The notes under the pieces were generated by a model. The model saw nothing but the letters and a program-made list of their open reading frames with translations, searched no databases and was not told the origin of the DNA. Below, piece after piece: positions 1 through 12,138 of a stretch of 64,000 bases of DNA; position 1 is the first letter of the stretch, and every line of letters starts with the position of its first letter. Source of the stretch: Schoenoplectus triqueter (lineage: Eukaryota > Streptophyta > Magnoliopsida > Poales > Cyperaceae); the NCBI GenBank assembly GCA_964058805.1, contig CAXKVV010002144.1, positions 682,001-746,000 on the forward strand. The letters run 5' to 3'. Made by a program: the position numbers and the translations under genes.

Positions 1-1135
1 TCAGCTCTTGATTAATCCATTTAATCTGTTTTATCTTCTCTGAATTTATTTTAATAGCTCCACTTATCCAAAAATCATGAAAATTTCACCAAAAATCCCT
101 AAATTCATGATGATCATCCCTGTAATTTTTAATTCCATTTTTGCCCCTCCTTTTTTGAATTAAAAATTCTTTTGTCAAATAAACCCTGTTATTCCTTCTG
201 AATTAATCCCAGATTTCATTTGTAGCTCAATGTCTCTGCCAATTATCTCTCTCTTGCAGAAACCACCCTAACTAAACATCAATTAGACTTATATTGACAT
301 TCATTAGGGCTTGATTTGATCAAATGCTGACTACTTATCAGCAATTAATACAAATCTAGACTTGATCAGGTGGTTGCTCCCAGCTTTGGCACCTGACCAG
401 TCTTGTGAAATTGACTTTCAATCCCTTAACATGAGGGTGACTTGGTCAAAGAACTGACTACTTATCAGTAATTGACACAAATCAAAGCATGGTTAGGTGG
501 TTGCTCGCAGCTTTGGCACCAGGTCAGCCTTGAAAGCAAAATCACATTTGAAATTTCTCATGACTAGTTGCATCAAAATGCTAGCTTGGCATTGACATCA
601 TTTCATGTAGCATAGGGATTATACTGCTTCAGCTCCTTTCTAGGGTTAGCTCCAAAGGCAGATTTCTAGGGTTCAACTCTGGTCCCTATAGCAGGTCACT
701 GAGGTGTGGGGTCCACCTGTCAGTGAAAAATGGTTACATGGGTGACTCATCAGATAGGCTATGTTGTTAGATTCATCTACAAGGGACTGCCAGGTGGGTC
801 CCACTTGTCAGAGAAAATGTAATCAAATGGCTGACCCATCAGGAGATTTTCTCTCTCCCAAATCTCCCGAGGGTCAGCCACCTCGAATGAGTAGGAGGTG
901 GTGGGGTATTTATACTCTTCACTTCATGCCCAGCATTCCATTGTGGGACTAATGAATTCATTCCGGGGTTAAGCAGCGACCTCTTCTGATCAGTGGGCCA
1001 TCTTTTCATTGCTTTCTCTCCTTCCCTCTTCTTATGATTTGTCATTAATCATCAATTTATTTTCATTTATTCATTTACTCATCCTTGAAATTTTTCAAGG
1101 GTAAACAAAGAGCCACCCACCAAGACGAGTCTTGA
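1..1135. other. Non-coding internal region of element A, between 3' LTR and antisense PMD gene
   Basis: No convincing coding sequence. It is repeated almost perfectly at 21673-22807, which shows it belongs to the element. It contains two related stretches with a shared core about gaining 'ggtggttgctc.cagctttggcacc' at roughly 371-395 and 492-516, and several GGTCCCAC/GGTCCACC boxes near 708-806. A short + strand ORF at 761-952 is repeated identically in copy B and has no recognisable domain. The region most likely holds the promoter and 5' leader of the + strand PMD gene. Confidence 0.6.
907..914 (+). promoter_or_regulatory. Candidate TATA box for the antisense PMD gene
   Basis: TATTTATA on the + strand lies about 230 bp upstream of the candidate ATG at 1136, in a GT-rich context. 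The same box is at 22579-22586 in copy B. This suggests the PMD gene has its own promoter facing against gag-pol. It is a motif call only. Confidence 0.4.
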
Positions 1136-4100
1136 ATGCTCGAAAGGCTTGTCTTGGTGCATTATTCCTTATTATTCATCACTTCATTTCTCATGACGTC
1201 TTCTCTTCTTCGGGTATTGTAGTTTCATCTCATGACGCCATTCCGCGTCGCCCCTTGAGTCATTATCATTCTTTTTATGAGGATCCTAGCGATTGGACTC
1301 CTCTCGTCTCAGCCATCCGAGCGACTCCTGTCTACCCGCGAGGCGGCGGTTTATTCTTCAGGGATGATCAGCCTCATGACATCATGCCCCTTCAGCCTCT
1401 AGGCGCTGCCTCTACAGCTCCTTTGACACATCTCCTGGGCAAGGAGATTATTGACGGGGAGGCCTCTCGGTGGTCTTCCGCTTCTTTCATGGCTCCTTTA
1501 GAGTGCCACGGTTACCAGCTGGAGTGGACTCGATATATACTCATGCGGGAGAGGGCTATACTTGAGCGTACTGGGATATACGACCCGATCTTTCTGTCGA
1601 TGTTTCGCTATCACATCGACACACCCTGGCTGTGGGCCTTTTGCGAGAGGTGGAACTATTCCACCAATACTTTGTTCATCGATGACCGGGAGCTGACTTT
1701 GACCCTCCTGGAGATACAGCAGTTGACAGGGTTGCCGATCTTTGGCTGGTTTTACGACGAGTTCATAGTCTCGCCTGCTGACTTGAGAGATTCATCTCGA
1801 TTCCCGTCATCTTTATAGAGGGTGTATGATATGTACCACCATTTGAGAGGAGGTCACTCTGGAGTCCCCTTCAGACATTGGATTGCCTATTTCACAGATC
1901 GAGTTCATACTCGTCCCGAGGGCTTAGCCTCTATTCGGGATCCTTTTGGTACAGGTCGGCTCGAGATTCACTATGACGGCCCTACCCCTTCTCAGGATGC
2001 ATTGTGCTCTCACGATATAGATCGGGAGACTTATCTGACCGCATTCATTTCCTGGTGGATCTGTTACTTTCTACTACCCAGCTCCCCAGCATACACCATC
2101 CGACCTTCTGTATTTGTCATGGCGAGTTTGATTGCACGCGGCAGCAGGATTTCCTTAGCAGTGCCTGTATTGGCCAACATTTACAGGGGTCTTCGCGGTC
2201 TAGTATCATCTCGTAGTCCTTCGAGATGTAGGGAGTTGATTCCATGGCATTTGGTTAGCGGCTGGCTTCATATGCATTGGTCAGGTTCTTATGATCCTGG
2301 TATGGCTGCTTCATTGAGAGACCATTTACCTCTGTTGGGCGATTTAGCCGGAGTGCAGCCCACTTCTTTGACTCCCACAGATGCCAGATACAGATTTTAT
2401 AGGAGTCGTGATCATCTGAGGTTCGCTCGAGATAGACTGATGACTCGCAGGATAGCCAGGACCGTGGAGCGGTCAGTGGTTGATAGCAGGGTTCCTTCTT
2501 CTGACCCTTCCAGCATTCGGGATAGACTGGCTGACTTGGAGTACCTTGTTAGCATCCGCCAGGGTTTCCTTCCTTTTAGATCGGGTGATCACATATTCAT
2601 TGAGCCCTATTCACCTCATCGGTGTGCACATCAGTTTGGGCTAGATCAGGATATCCCAGCGCCTCTTCTCCGTCCTGAGTTTTTGGCAGCTGACTTGGAG
2701 GGTGTCGGGTGGTGCTATACTCACCTATTCCGACTAGGTACAGGTGTTCGTTGCCAGATGGTTTCCACTTCTCGAGTTCCCACTTTCTCGAGACGTTATC
2801 AGCAGTGGTACCATGATGCCATCCGCTCTTATCAGTCATACACTCCTCCTGTAGTTGCACGTATCACTTGCCCTCATGACGGATATGTCTTTTCTAGCGG
2901 CGATATCTCATACGGCCGCTCTCTTTTCCCAGACATCATTGTAGAGCCTATTGATTTCCAGGGTTTAGACAGCCGGTTTTCTCGTGCTCCTGTTAGGACT
3001 ACTCTTACAGGTACACTTCATTATCCCTTTTAGGTTATTTCCTTTTAATAAGCCTCATCTCATTTCGACCAATTCTTCTTTGATTCAGAGCTGGCTTATG
3101 AGTATGATCACGCGGAGCCCGGGTTCTCGGTCCCTCGTCCACGAGTAGTTGGCGTTCATTCTCAGCCACATGTCGAGCCACCGGCTCCAGCTACCATGGG
3201 GAGAGATCGAGACGGCGCCTCTCAGCCGTCTTCTCCATCTTCTTTTCCTTCTCCCACTCCAGGTGATTTTCTTTACTGACTCGCCTATCCTTATTCGGGC
3301 GCACTTCATTTACATCTCTGATTAGGGTTTATTTTTTAGCTCATGGGACATCTCCTGTGGAGGCTACCCGAGATGACATCATAGCAGATCTATCGGCGCC
3401 TGCGAGCACTGCTATTCCAGGGTTTTGCACTGACCTTGCCGTTGCAGGTTCGTGTGCTTCATTTAATACCTAGTTGCCAGCATGCACTAGTATTTTCATT
3501 CTTACATGTAGATTTTACAGACCCTGAGGCCGATGACATGGCATCTCCACACCGCTCGGAGCCTTTCTTTCATGACGGCCCCGCTTCTCCGTCGATCTTG
3601 CTGGTACCCACTGGAGACGGTGACTCATTTGATGTGGTTCTGGGACCAGTGCTCACTCTTGTACGATCAGAGGAGGCTTCTTTAGAGCAGGGGAGTCCAT
3701 TGGCTGTCGAGCCCGCAGGCGACGAGCCATTACTGATCGAGGGAGGGCCATCTCATGCTTCTTCATCTCCCGACGGGCAACCTCTCATGGCCACAGACGG
3801 CAGAGTCTCGACTGAGCGGGTTGCAGTCGATTACGACTCAGAGTTGGATGAGAGTTGGCTGGTGGAGCAGCTATTCCACAGCCCAGAGACGGGGTTTCCG
3901 GCTAGCGAGGGTCTCGCCGAGCCTCATGCTTCTCCCGGTACCTTATATTTCCTTTATCATTTGCCCGTATTTTATTTTTCATGTATTTATGCTTTCCATT
4001 TTATTTTGTAGCCGGGTCTGGTACACCTGCGGGTCCTCCTGAGGCGACCGACATCCCTGCCCCCGATTCAGTCCCGCCTGTCTCAGGCGACGAGGCGATA

Positions 4101-4785
4101 GGTTAGATCTTCCCTTCCTTCTATTTCTTTTTTTGGTTATAACAATTTGTCTAACCCATTTATTTTACTTGCAGATGTTTCATCGAGGGATGTGCAGCTC
4201 GCCTTGGCCGCGCTGGCGGATGCACTCCGAGATACCTTCTTCGGGGGCTATCCACTAGATTTCGATATCCTGGACTCTCTGCCCAGTGGATTCTCTTTCG
4301 ATTGGTATAGGCTGATGCGGGATACCATCGCGCCAGCTCTACTCATTGCACCTCGTCTCGAGAGCACTTTCATTTCCAGGAGGTGTGAGGAGCTGCTCAG
4401 GGCTTACCAGGATGCGAGCTCTCTCGTATATCAGCACGAGTTAGAGATTCATGAGCTACGCAGGCATTTGGAGGCTGCTCGACTCCGCTATCTTCAGCGG
4501 CTCTCTTCTTGTGCCACTCTCCGCTCCATGGGAGTCAGTGGTGGGCCCGCTCGACTGCTCGTGCAGGAGCTAGAGGACCACAGATTATCAGTAGAGGGCT
4601 TCTCTCGACATTTGGCGGGACGTCTCCCGGAGTTGCAGATTCATTCGAGCGCCCGGGATAGTGCCTTCGCTCAGTTCTTGGACTTCGAGGCAGCTTCGGA
4701 GGAGGATAGGCACTCCCTCCATACTCATTTAGAGACTATTAGTACTGTGCTATTAGAGTTGGAGTCCCGCTTTTTGGGCTCATAG
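1136..4785 (+). pseudogene. Antisense multi-exon plant mobile domain (PMD) gene carried by element A, with a nonsense mutation
   Basis: The sequence from about 1282 to 3010 encodes a plant mobile domain protein of the MAIL/aminotransferase-like type. Visible landmarks are SDWTPLV, FMAPLECHGY, LWAFCERWNYSTNTLFIDDRE and QQLTGLPIFG. Five GT-AG introns follow: 3011-3088, 3263-3339, 3448-3520, 3938-4011 and 4102-4174. All are phase 1 and 73-78 bp, and the frame stays open through exons 3089-3262, 3340-3447, 3521-3937, 4012-4101 and 4175-4785. The middle exons encode a Ser/Pro/acidic linker; the last encodes an alpha-helical, probably coiled-coil region (ELEIHELRRHLEAARLRYLQ). The 5' end is less sure: ATG 1136, exon to 1213, intron 1214-1281 (phase 0) would give about 1,068 codons. 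A TAG at 1816-1818 interrupts the PMD; copy B has CAG there. PMD proteins are linked to silencing and development in plants; any role here is unknown. Confidence 0.8.
1816..1818 (+). other. Premature TAG inside the PMD exon
   Basis: This TAG aligns with CAG at 23488-23490 in copy B, where the reading frame continues. Nearby T-for-C differences are at 1242, 1699 and 1700 (C at 22914, 23371 and 23372 in B). The reading frame remains open on both sides of the stop, so it is a recent nonsense change rather than an exon end. Confidence 0.85.
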
Positions 4786-6525
4786 ACTGCACTTTTCATT
4801 TCTTTTTTCTCCTTTTCTTTTACCATACTTGATATAGGATGCTTTGACACTTATCATTTGGATCTCTTGTTGTGGATGATGCTTGCCTCTATTATTATTC
4901 TTTCATCGCTTCCTCTGCAGCGCGAGGAAATATTTTATTGATTTCATGCTATGCACCTTCAATCTTATTTTCAAAAGCGCCCTATTACAACTGCTTCATT
5001 CTTTCGCAGCGTCTAAACAAAATAAAGAAAAATCTTACAACATCCTATTACATTCATTCTATACATGTTTCTCTTTATTTATGGCAATACAAAACTCAAG
5101 TAACCGTGGTATTTTACGGATACCGAACCTGTCTGTATTGACCTCTAGGCCGGGTACAGAATAAACCCGTTTATCCCTTTATTACTGATGGATAAACTTA
5201 CCAGTATCAATTGGATTATGGATGCAATTGATAACACCATTTTGTGGATGCTCCTTGTATATTCAATTGACTTTTATTTGTGGAAGCTCACCCACTCTCC
5301 CCTCATTTGTGCACCGTTGCGTGCGGAAGTGGAAACTCACATTCACTCATCTCCACTCAATTTGTTTTGTGGGGGTACTACCCTCAAACATCCATCACGC
5401 ATCCCTGCTAGACAGGCTTTCATCGGGTAGGTTCGCTCTCCATGACCTGAGTCACTTCTTTAAGCGAATTACTTTATTTGACACTAAATGTCGGGCAAAA
5501 GCATAAGCCCTTAGTCTGACCCCTCCATGACCTATTTTGGGATTAGAAACAGATCACCTCTTTGGGCGTGTGGTACTTTTGCGGATGAATGTACCCAACC
5601 TGGTTTTTTATATTTTAGCTACCCTCAAACATCCATCACGCATCCCTGCGAGACAGGCTTTCATCGGGTAGGTCCGCTCTCCATGACCTGAGTCACTTCT
5701 TTAAGCGAGCCGCTTTGTTTAACATGAAATATCGGGTACAAGCGTAAACCCTTAGTCTGACCCCTCCATGATATGTCGTGGGATTATGACACACCATTTC
5801 TTCAGGCGTGTGGTGCTTTTACGGATGAATGCACCCAACCTGGCTTTGTATAACACTCATGGTGTCGGGGACAAAGGTGGCAACCCCTTATTGAAAAGAT
5901 TTTGTTATTATTTTTTTATTATCATTTTTTTTCATGAGTAGGGAAAATAGATTTTTATTGTTTTATTTATATATCCTTTATTTTACTAGAAGAAGGCAGA
6001 TTTTTGGTTATTAGTGATACATGTTACTAATAGTACGAGGGTTATTTATTTATATGCCCTCGGAAGCGACTATTTACTAGCCACCAATTTGCTCGACCTA
6101 TCCGTTGGCTTGCGCCGCGGGCGACCAATATGAGCAACTTTCGTCATTGGGCAACAGATAGTTTGAGGGACAAACTGCAAACCCTGCCCATTTTTGTGTT
6201 TATTCTGTATCAAATGGACAAACCCAGTGGTATTTGTATTGTGAGCCCAAACACCAAAGCTCTCGCCTTATATTCTCGCGTGGTTTTGGCATTGAATTCT
6301 CTTATTCTATATTTTTTTATTTTTGTTGTAGGGCTAAATGTGTTTGTGTGGTTTTGGATTTTTGGATGCATTCTATTTACAGATGCACAAGTAGGGTTTT
6401 TGGGATTTTTATGCAAAAGTGGAGATTAGACATGGGTTTGTGTTTCGTGCACGTGTGTGTAAGCGAACACTTATTCCCTCCTTATTTATTTACAATAGAT
6501 ACTACTCGGTTGGTCCCGCTCTGGG
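4786..6525. other. Non-coding stretch between antisense PMD gene and the end of integrase
   Basis: This spacer separates the convergent ends of the + strand PMD gene and the minus strand pol. It is AT-rich. AATAAA near 5020 could serve as a poly(A) signal for the PMD transcript. A 226-bp duplicated block occupies 5378-5844. Short ORFs at 4872-5164, 5188-5506 and 6130-6560 show no domain and overlap in several frames, so I do not call them genes. Confidence 0.6.
5378..5844. repeat. 226-bp direct repeat, two copies (5378-5603 and 5619-5844)
   Basis: Both copies begin CTACCCTCAAACATCCATCA and end near ACCCAACCTGG, with an offset of 241 bp. They differ by scattered substitutions (for example GCTAGACAGG versus GCGAGACAGG). 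The block sits between the two convergent genes of the element. Function unknown. Confidence 0.9.
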
Positions 6526-8712
6526 CTAGGTGTAGTACTTCTTCAGATATCATCCATTAATCGGTGGCATGGGTCTTTCACCTTCATGGTCTATGAGTTG
6601 GTATGCGCCGCCCCCGTATACCTTCTCAATTACATATGGCCCTTCCCAATTCGGAGAGAATTTCGGGCCGATGTGCCGGCCAATGATCGGCCTCTTGAGG
6701 ACAAGAACAAGCTCCCCTTGTTGAAATGCCCTGACTCGCGCCATCTTATCATATGCCCTTGCCATTTTTGCCTGATATATTTCAAGGTTCTGCTGGGCTA
6801 TCAGTCTCTTCTCGTCCATGGCATCCAACTCATCTAATCTGAGTTGTTGGCATTCATCCATGGTCATATCATTTTGTATAGCCACCCGCAATGACGGTAA
6901 TTCCACCTCAAGAGGGAGAACGGCTTCAACCCCAAAAGCCAGAGAATACGGGGTAGCTTGCGTAGGTGTTCGGTATGTGGTCCGATAAGCCCATAATGCC
7001 TCCTGTAGACGATTATCCCAGTCTCGTTGGTTGCCGTCCACGGTCTTTTTCATGATATTGATCAGAGTTTTGTTAAAGGCTTCGGCCAGGCCATTGGCTC
7101 TCGGGTTATAAATGGACGAGAATCTCCAGTCGATGTTAAATTGCTCCGCCAGGGCATAGACTTTGGAGCTCTTGAAGGCCGTCCCATTATCAGATGTTAT
7201 TCGTTGCGGTGTACCGAATCGGTAGAGGATGTGCGTCTTGAAGAACTTAACCACATCGGACGCTTTAACTTCTTTGAGTGGGATGGCTTCAGCCCATTTT
7301 GTAAAGTAATCTGTCGCCGCCAGGATGAACCGGTGACCTCTCGACGTAGGAGGGTCTATGGGCCCCACTATATCTGTGCCCCACATATTAAATGGCCAGG
7401 ATGCTACCGTGGGGTGCAACGGGTTTGGCGCTTGATGTATAAAAGGGCCGTGTATTTGGCACATGCGGCATTTCCTTGCGTGCTCTTCACAATCAGCCAC
7501 CATCGTGGGCCAATAATACCCCATTCGCTTGATCTTTAACTTCATTTTTGGCCCAGACTGATGTGCTCCGCATAGCCCGGAATGAACTTCTTTCATAACC
7601 TGCCCGGCTTCAGGCCCTGATACGCATCTTAGCCATAGTTGATCGTAAGACCTACGGTATAGCGTATTGCCCACATATGCATACCGTAGTACCCGTTTTC
7701 TTAGTTGATCAGCTATCCTTTTATCTTTGGGGAGAGTGCCATGCCGGAAGTATTCAATGAACGGCTGTCTCCAATCATCGTCTTCAGTTATCATTGTTTC
7801 TTGGCATTCCATCTTTTCTAGCCCAGTATTTTCATTATTCGCATCATCTGTTATTTGACACAATGATAATGGCCTCCTATTGCGGACGATGATATGGATT
7901 TCCGGCTCTGTTGGTTCACCCAGCTCCTTGGCGAGTTTGGCCAACGCATCTGCTTCACCATTCACGGTCCTCGTGACCTTCTCGATGGACACGTACGGGA
8001 TTTTCTTCATTAGTTCCATGGCCTTCTGGTGATATTGTATTAGTTCCGGCTTCAAAACCTTATATTCGCCAATTATTTGATTTATTATCAGCTGGGAATC
8101 CCCAAAGATGCGCACAGCCTTGATCTCTAGCTCCAGTGATAGCTCTAGTCCGGCGATAAGCGCTTCATACTCTGCTTCATTATTTGTGCATGGTTCGGTT
8201 AAAGCCAGAGAATGTCGTATTATCCCGCCTTCCGGGGTTACGAAGACTAGCCCTGCGCCAGCTCGCACAGTTGGGACTCCCGGACCCGCGATCGGCTTGA
8301 TCGACGAGGCACCATCAAAGTACATCTCCCATATAGGACCTCCTTCTTCAACATGTAGAGTTTCCTCGTCGGGAAAGTCACATTTTAATGGGGAGTCATC
8401 TTGGATCGGATGTGCGGCTAGAAAATCCGCCAGCGCCTGCCCCTTGATCGCCTTTTGCGGTGTATATGTGATGTCGAACTCAGTAAGGATGATAGCCCAC
8501 TTGGCCAGTCTACCCGTCAGCATTGGCCGAGTCATTAGATACTTGAGAGGGTCCACCTTAGATATTAAAATGATTTTATGGGCTAACATGTAGTGCCTCA
8601 ATTTCTTTACCGCGAAGATTAGGGCTAGACAATGCTTTTCGATCGGTGAATACCCGTGTTCTGCCCCCACCATCATGCGGCTTAAGTAATATAGCGCATT
8701 TTGGTTACCATC
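6526..8712 (-). pseudogene. pol segment 3 of element A: RNase H C-terminal part, archaeal-type RNase H, integrase
   Basis: The longest uninterrupted part starts at Met 8676 (708 residues). Residues 1-95 are the end of the RT-linked RNase H (IEKHCLALIFAVKKLRHY). Residues about 115-250 are a second RNase H of the archaeal type, with candidate acidic residues D121 (MYFDGAS), E167/E169 (NNEAEYEAL), D193 (FGDSQL) and D243 (EADAL). Integrase follows: HHCC zinc finger (H365, H372, C403, C406), catalytic D435 (WGTDIVGP), D496 (TSDNGTAF) and E532 (NGLAEAFNKT), and a GPY motif near 679. The frame joins the upstream RT segment across a TAG at 8713-8715. It also meets TGA at 6550-6552, after which seven sense codons run to TAG 6526-6528; a Trp codon is usual at this place, so a TGG-to-TGA change is likely. 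Catalytic residues appear intact apart from the stops. Confidence 0.88.
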
Positions 8713-11700
8713 CTAGTTTTCTTGTGCCAATAGGGCTCCCAAGGATCCATCTAGGGCGGTCGTATACAGGATAAGTTCCTTCCCGGGTATGGGCGCCGCC
8801 AACACTGGAGGGTTGAGTAGATAGGCCTTGATTTCTTCAAAGGCTCGCTGGCACTCGCCATCCCACTTAAACGGGATATTCTTCTTAGTCAGCCGGGTGA
8901 AGGGTTGGATTTTACCCGATAGGTTGGCTATAAACCGCCTAATGTACGCCAATTGCCCTTGCAAAGATCGCAATTGTTTTAAATTTTTCGGCGGGGATAG
9001 TTCAGTTATTGCTTTGATTTTGCCCGGGTCTATCTCAATTCCCCTATGGCGTACTACAAACCCCAGAAATTTACCAGATGATACCATGAAGGCGCATTTC
9101 AATGGGTTTAATTTGAGCGCATGTTCTCTCAAGCGGTTGAAAACGACCTCAAGATATTGGAGGTGTTCTTCATACGACATGGCCTTGATGACTAGATCGT
9201 CCACATAGCACTCAACTATCTTGTGGATCAAATCGTCAAATATCTTCGTCATCGCCCGTTGGTAGGTGGCACCTGCATTTTTCAGCCCAAACGGCATGAC
9301 TTTGTAACAATATATGCCAATCGGCGTGCGGAAGGCCGTGTGTCTCTCATCTTCTGGCGCCATTTTAATTTGATTATAGCCCGCATAACCGTCCATGAAG
9401 GAGAAGACTTCATAGGAGGATGTATGATCAATTATGATTTCGGTCACTGGGAGCGGGAAATCATCTTTAGGGCACGCCTTGTTTAGGTCCCGAAAGTCCA
9501 CGCAAATGCGGATCTGCCCATTTTTCTTCTTAACCGGGACAATGCTAGCCACCCATTCTGGTGTCTCTTCTTCCCGTATGAAGCCTGCGTCGATGAGTTT
9601 CTTCGTTTCCTCCACGACCTTTTCTTCGAGTTCTATTCTCATCCGCCTCGGCGCTTGTTTAATCGGCTTGAAGGTTGGATCAATTTTTAAGTAATGGACC
9701 GCCACGTTGGGATCTAATCCAGGCATTTCTTTATAACTCCAAGCGAAGCAGTCCATGTAGTTTTTAAGGAACGTCCTTAACCTGTCAGCCACCTCTTCCG
9801 GCAATGACGCGCTTATGAAAGTTGGTCGTGGGTCTTCTTCCGTCCCCAAATTAATTTCAGCTAACTCATCGACCGTGTTAGGTTCTTTTTCTAGCTGCTT
9901 CAGAGCATTTTTCAGGACCGGGGTATTGTCCTCTTCTGTTTCATTATCCGGCATCTCAACAGAAGTCATGCAACAGCTTTCTTCCATACGGTACCCGTTG
10001 AGGGACTCCTCAAGACATGCTGCGTCATCGCAGTTATACCCTAACCCCCGGGTGTATTTTACTTTGCCATCCAGGCCCAAAACCTTATTCTGGCCGCCAT
10101 TCCAGAGTTCATCGAAGCGCTTGGCCTCGGCCTTGGATATGTCTCTCAGACATTTCGCCCTTTTTGCCAGTTTATACAGCTCCTTTCCAAAGGGATGAGA
10201 TGCAACGTCATCGCTCGTTGCATTCTCCAATTCTTGTTCTATCACCCACTTCTTCCAAGCGTTGTGATCAGGGTTCTTCAGAGACTGGGTTGAATCGCTT
10301 TGATAGAAAATGATAGCCTTGTGGATGATAGTTTTCCCTTTGATGCGCCCTACCTTTGCCGGCACAACAAAGGTCTTTAGGGTTTGAATGTGGTTCACTT
10401 CCCTTGGTATAAGGTCTTTAAAATGCCTTTCGGGAACCACAGTAATCTCTAGCGCTGCCATCTCCTCTTCTATTTCAATATTCATGACTGAGTTGGAGCG
10501 ATAGATCTCTTTGATCGGCTTACGTCTTGCAACCTTAGGTTTGCTAGGTACAGGAGTATGCGAGATCGTATAAGCCACTCCTTTACCCTTGTTGTTCAAG
10601 TTATGCGGAGCTGGGTCTTGTTGAAAGCTTTTCGGGAGTTGGATTGTCCCGTTTCTATGCCCTTCTTCTATGAGGTCCTTGAATACCCAGCATTCTTCGA
10701 TTGTATGGCCCAATATGCGATGATAAGGGCAGAATTCTCCTTCACCGGCTCTTTCTATGTCGGCGGGTCTTTTGCAAACGGGAAGTGTCAATCCATTTTT
10801 TAAGGCTTGCTCAAATATCCGAACTGTTTTATTTTTCAGGAAAGAGTATGGTTTACTCTTCTTGACCTTGAGGGTTTGCATGACGGTCAATTGCTTAGCT
10901 TTCATTTCTTCCCCCTTTGATTCATCTACTATTACAATTACCCGTTTGCCGCTATCGGGTGCTTGTCTTTCGGGGGTCCCGGCGCGGGGTTCGCTCGTCA
11001 TTTCTTTGAGTAGCTCGGAATTATAAATCGCGGTTTGCAGGTTTTCAATCATTATCATGATTTCATTGTGTTGCGTCTTGATGTCCTGCATCACCTCCCA
11101 TTGTTCAGACACCTCTCTTCTATTATTTTCAACTTGGTGCCTTATTTCGTCGATCGCATTCCAGACGCGACCTTCAAAATTTTCCCGCCATGAGCGTTCT
11201 TCATTTATAGACCTCAGCCTAACCGGGTTATCCCTTCCGCCACCGGATCCCGTGTTGATCATATATGACTCCTCACTTTCATTATCTGTTTCAGGCCCTT
11301 TGTATGGCTTTTTGAGGATGTGATAGATAATCTCTTCGTCAGATTCTTCTTCCCAGGGTCGACGATCATGGCCAGATTCTTCTCCTGAGGTGATGTCGCC
11401 CGAGTCGTCAGACTCTTCAGAGCCTTCACCTGAAGTTGCCTCTGTGATCTGAATTTGAGGGGTATCGGCAGGCTTAAAATTGAAAATGACCTCCTCTTCA
11501 GAATCACTTGCATTGATTTCGCTCGGTTTTATTTGGGCTTTATATGTAGCCACCTGTTTGAGGCGGAAGGTTGCTTCCTCACCCGACTTTCTTCCGGGTC
11601 TTTGGGCTCGAGCACCTCGGGGTTTAATGTTAAATTTGACCTCTTCTTCTTCTCCGGATGAGGTATCAAATTTAGGGCCTTTATCGAAGGGTTTCTGACC

Positions 11701-12135
11701 TGCTTTTGTTATAGGCCGACTTGGCGCCACGGCGGATTTAGGCAGAAAATATTGGGCATCATTGAATTTAATCTCATGCACCCCGAATGGCTTGACATCT
11801 CCGTCAATTCTCTTTTGCTTACCATTCTCAATATATTTCAGGCATTGGTGCAGAGTAGAGGGTATGACCTGATTGCTGTGAAGCCACGGGCGACCCAGCA
11901 ACGCCCGATAAGAAGTTTCAGCGTCAATAACATAGAATTTAGTAGGCGCTTTTAGGCTTCCGCATTGCAGGTTCATAGTTATAGCTCCCAGGGCCTTTTG
12001 GGAGTTTTGATTAAAGCCATGAATAATCACCTTTTCATCAGATAGGTTCTTCACATCTAAGGTGATGGTCTTTAGGGTTTTAAGCGGCATAATATTGATC
12101 GAAGACCCTGCGTCGACCAGGATACGACCAACCTT
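8713..12135 (-). pseudogene. pol segment 2 of element A: protease and reverse transcriptase
   Basis: Same frame as gag, starting right after the TAA at 12136-12138. The protease active-site motif LVDAGSS lies just before Met 12090, and the fold continues to about residue 75 counted from that Met (YRALLGRPWL). Residues ~120-400 are acidic and glutamate-rich with a helical stretch near 300-360. Residues ~410-475 carry a zinc-binding-like module (CPYHRILGHTIEEC) that also occurs in gag. Reverse transcriptase spans roughly 750-1050, with KNGQIRICVDFRDLNK, FSFMDGYAGYNQI, MPFGLKNAGATYQ and the catalytic YVDD at 962 (about 9207-9196). RNase H begins near the end (ILYTTALDGSLGALLAQEN) and is cut by TAG at 8713-8715; the frame continues directly past it. 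Confidence 0.88.
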
Positions 12136-12138
12136 TTA
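12136..12138 (-). other. In-frame TAA within the protease domain
   Basis: The codon is TAA on the minus strand. The next 15 codons in the same frame complete the protease active site (LVDAGSS) before Met 12090. No frame change is needed. Confidence 0.85.

Noticed and set aside
761..952. 63-codon + strand ORF, identical in both Tat copies
   Set aside because: The identity reflects the recent duplication of the whole region. Composition and lack of a domain do not support coding.
3436..4785. Separate genes at 3436-4011 and 4147-4785
   Set aside because: Consistent phase-1 splice sites join both to the upstream PMD exon, so they are exons of one gene. Their apparent ATGs lie in intron sequence.
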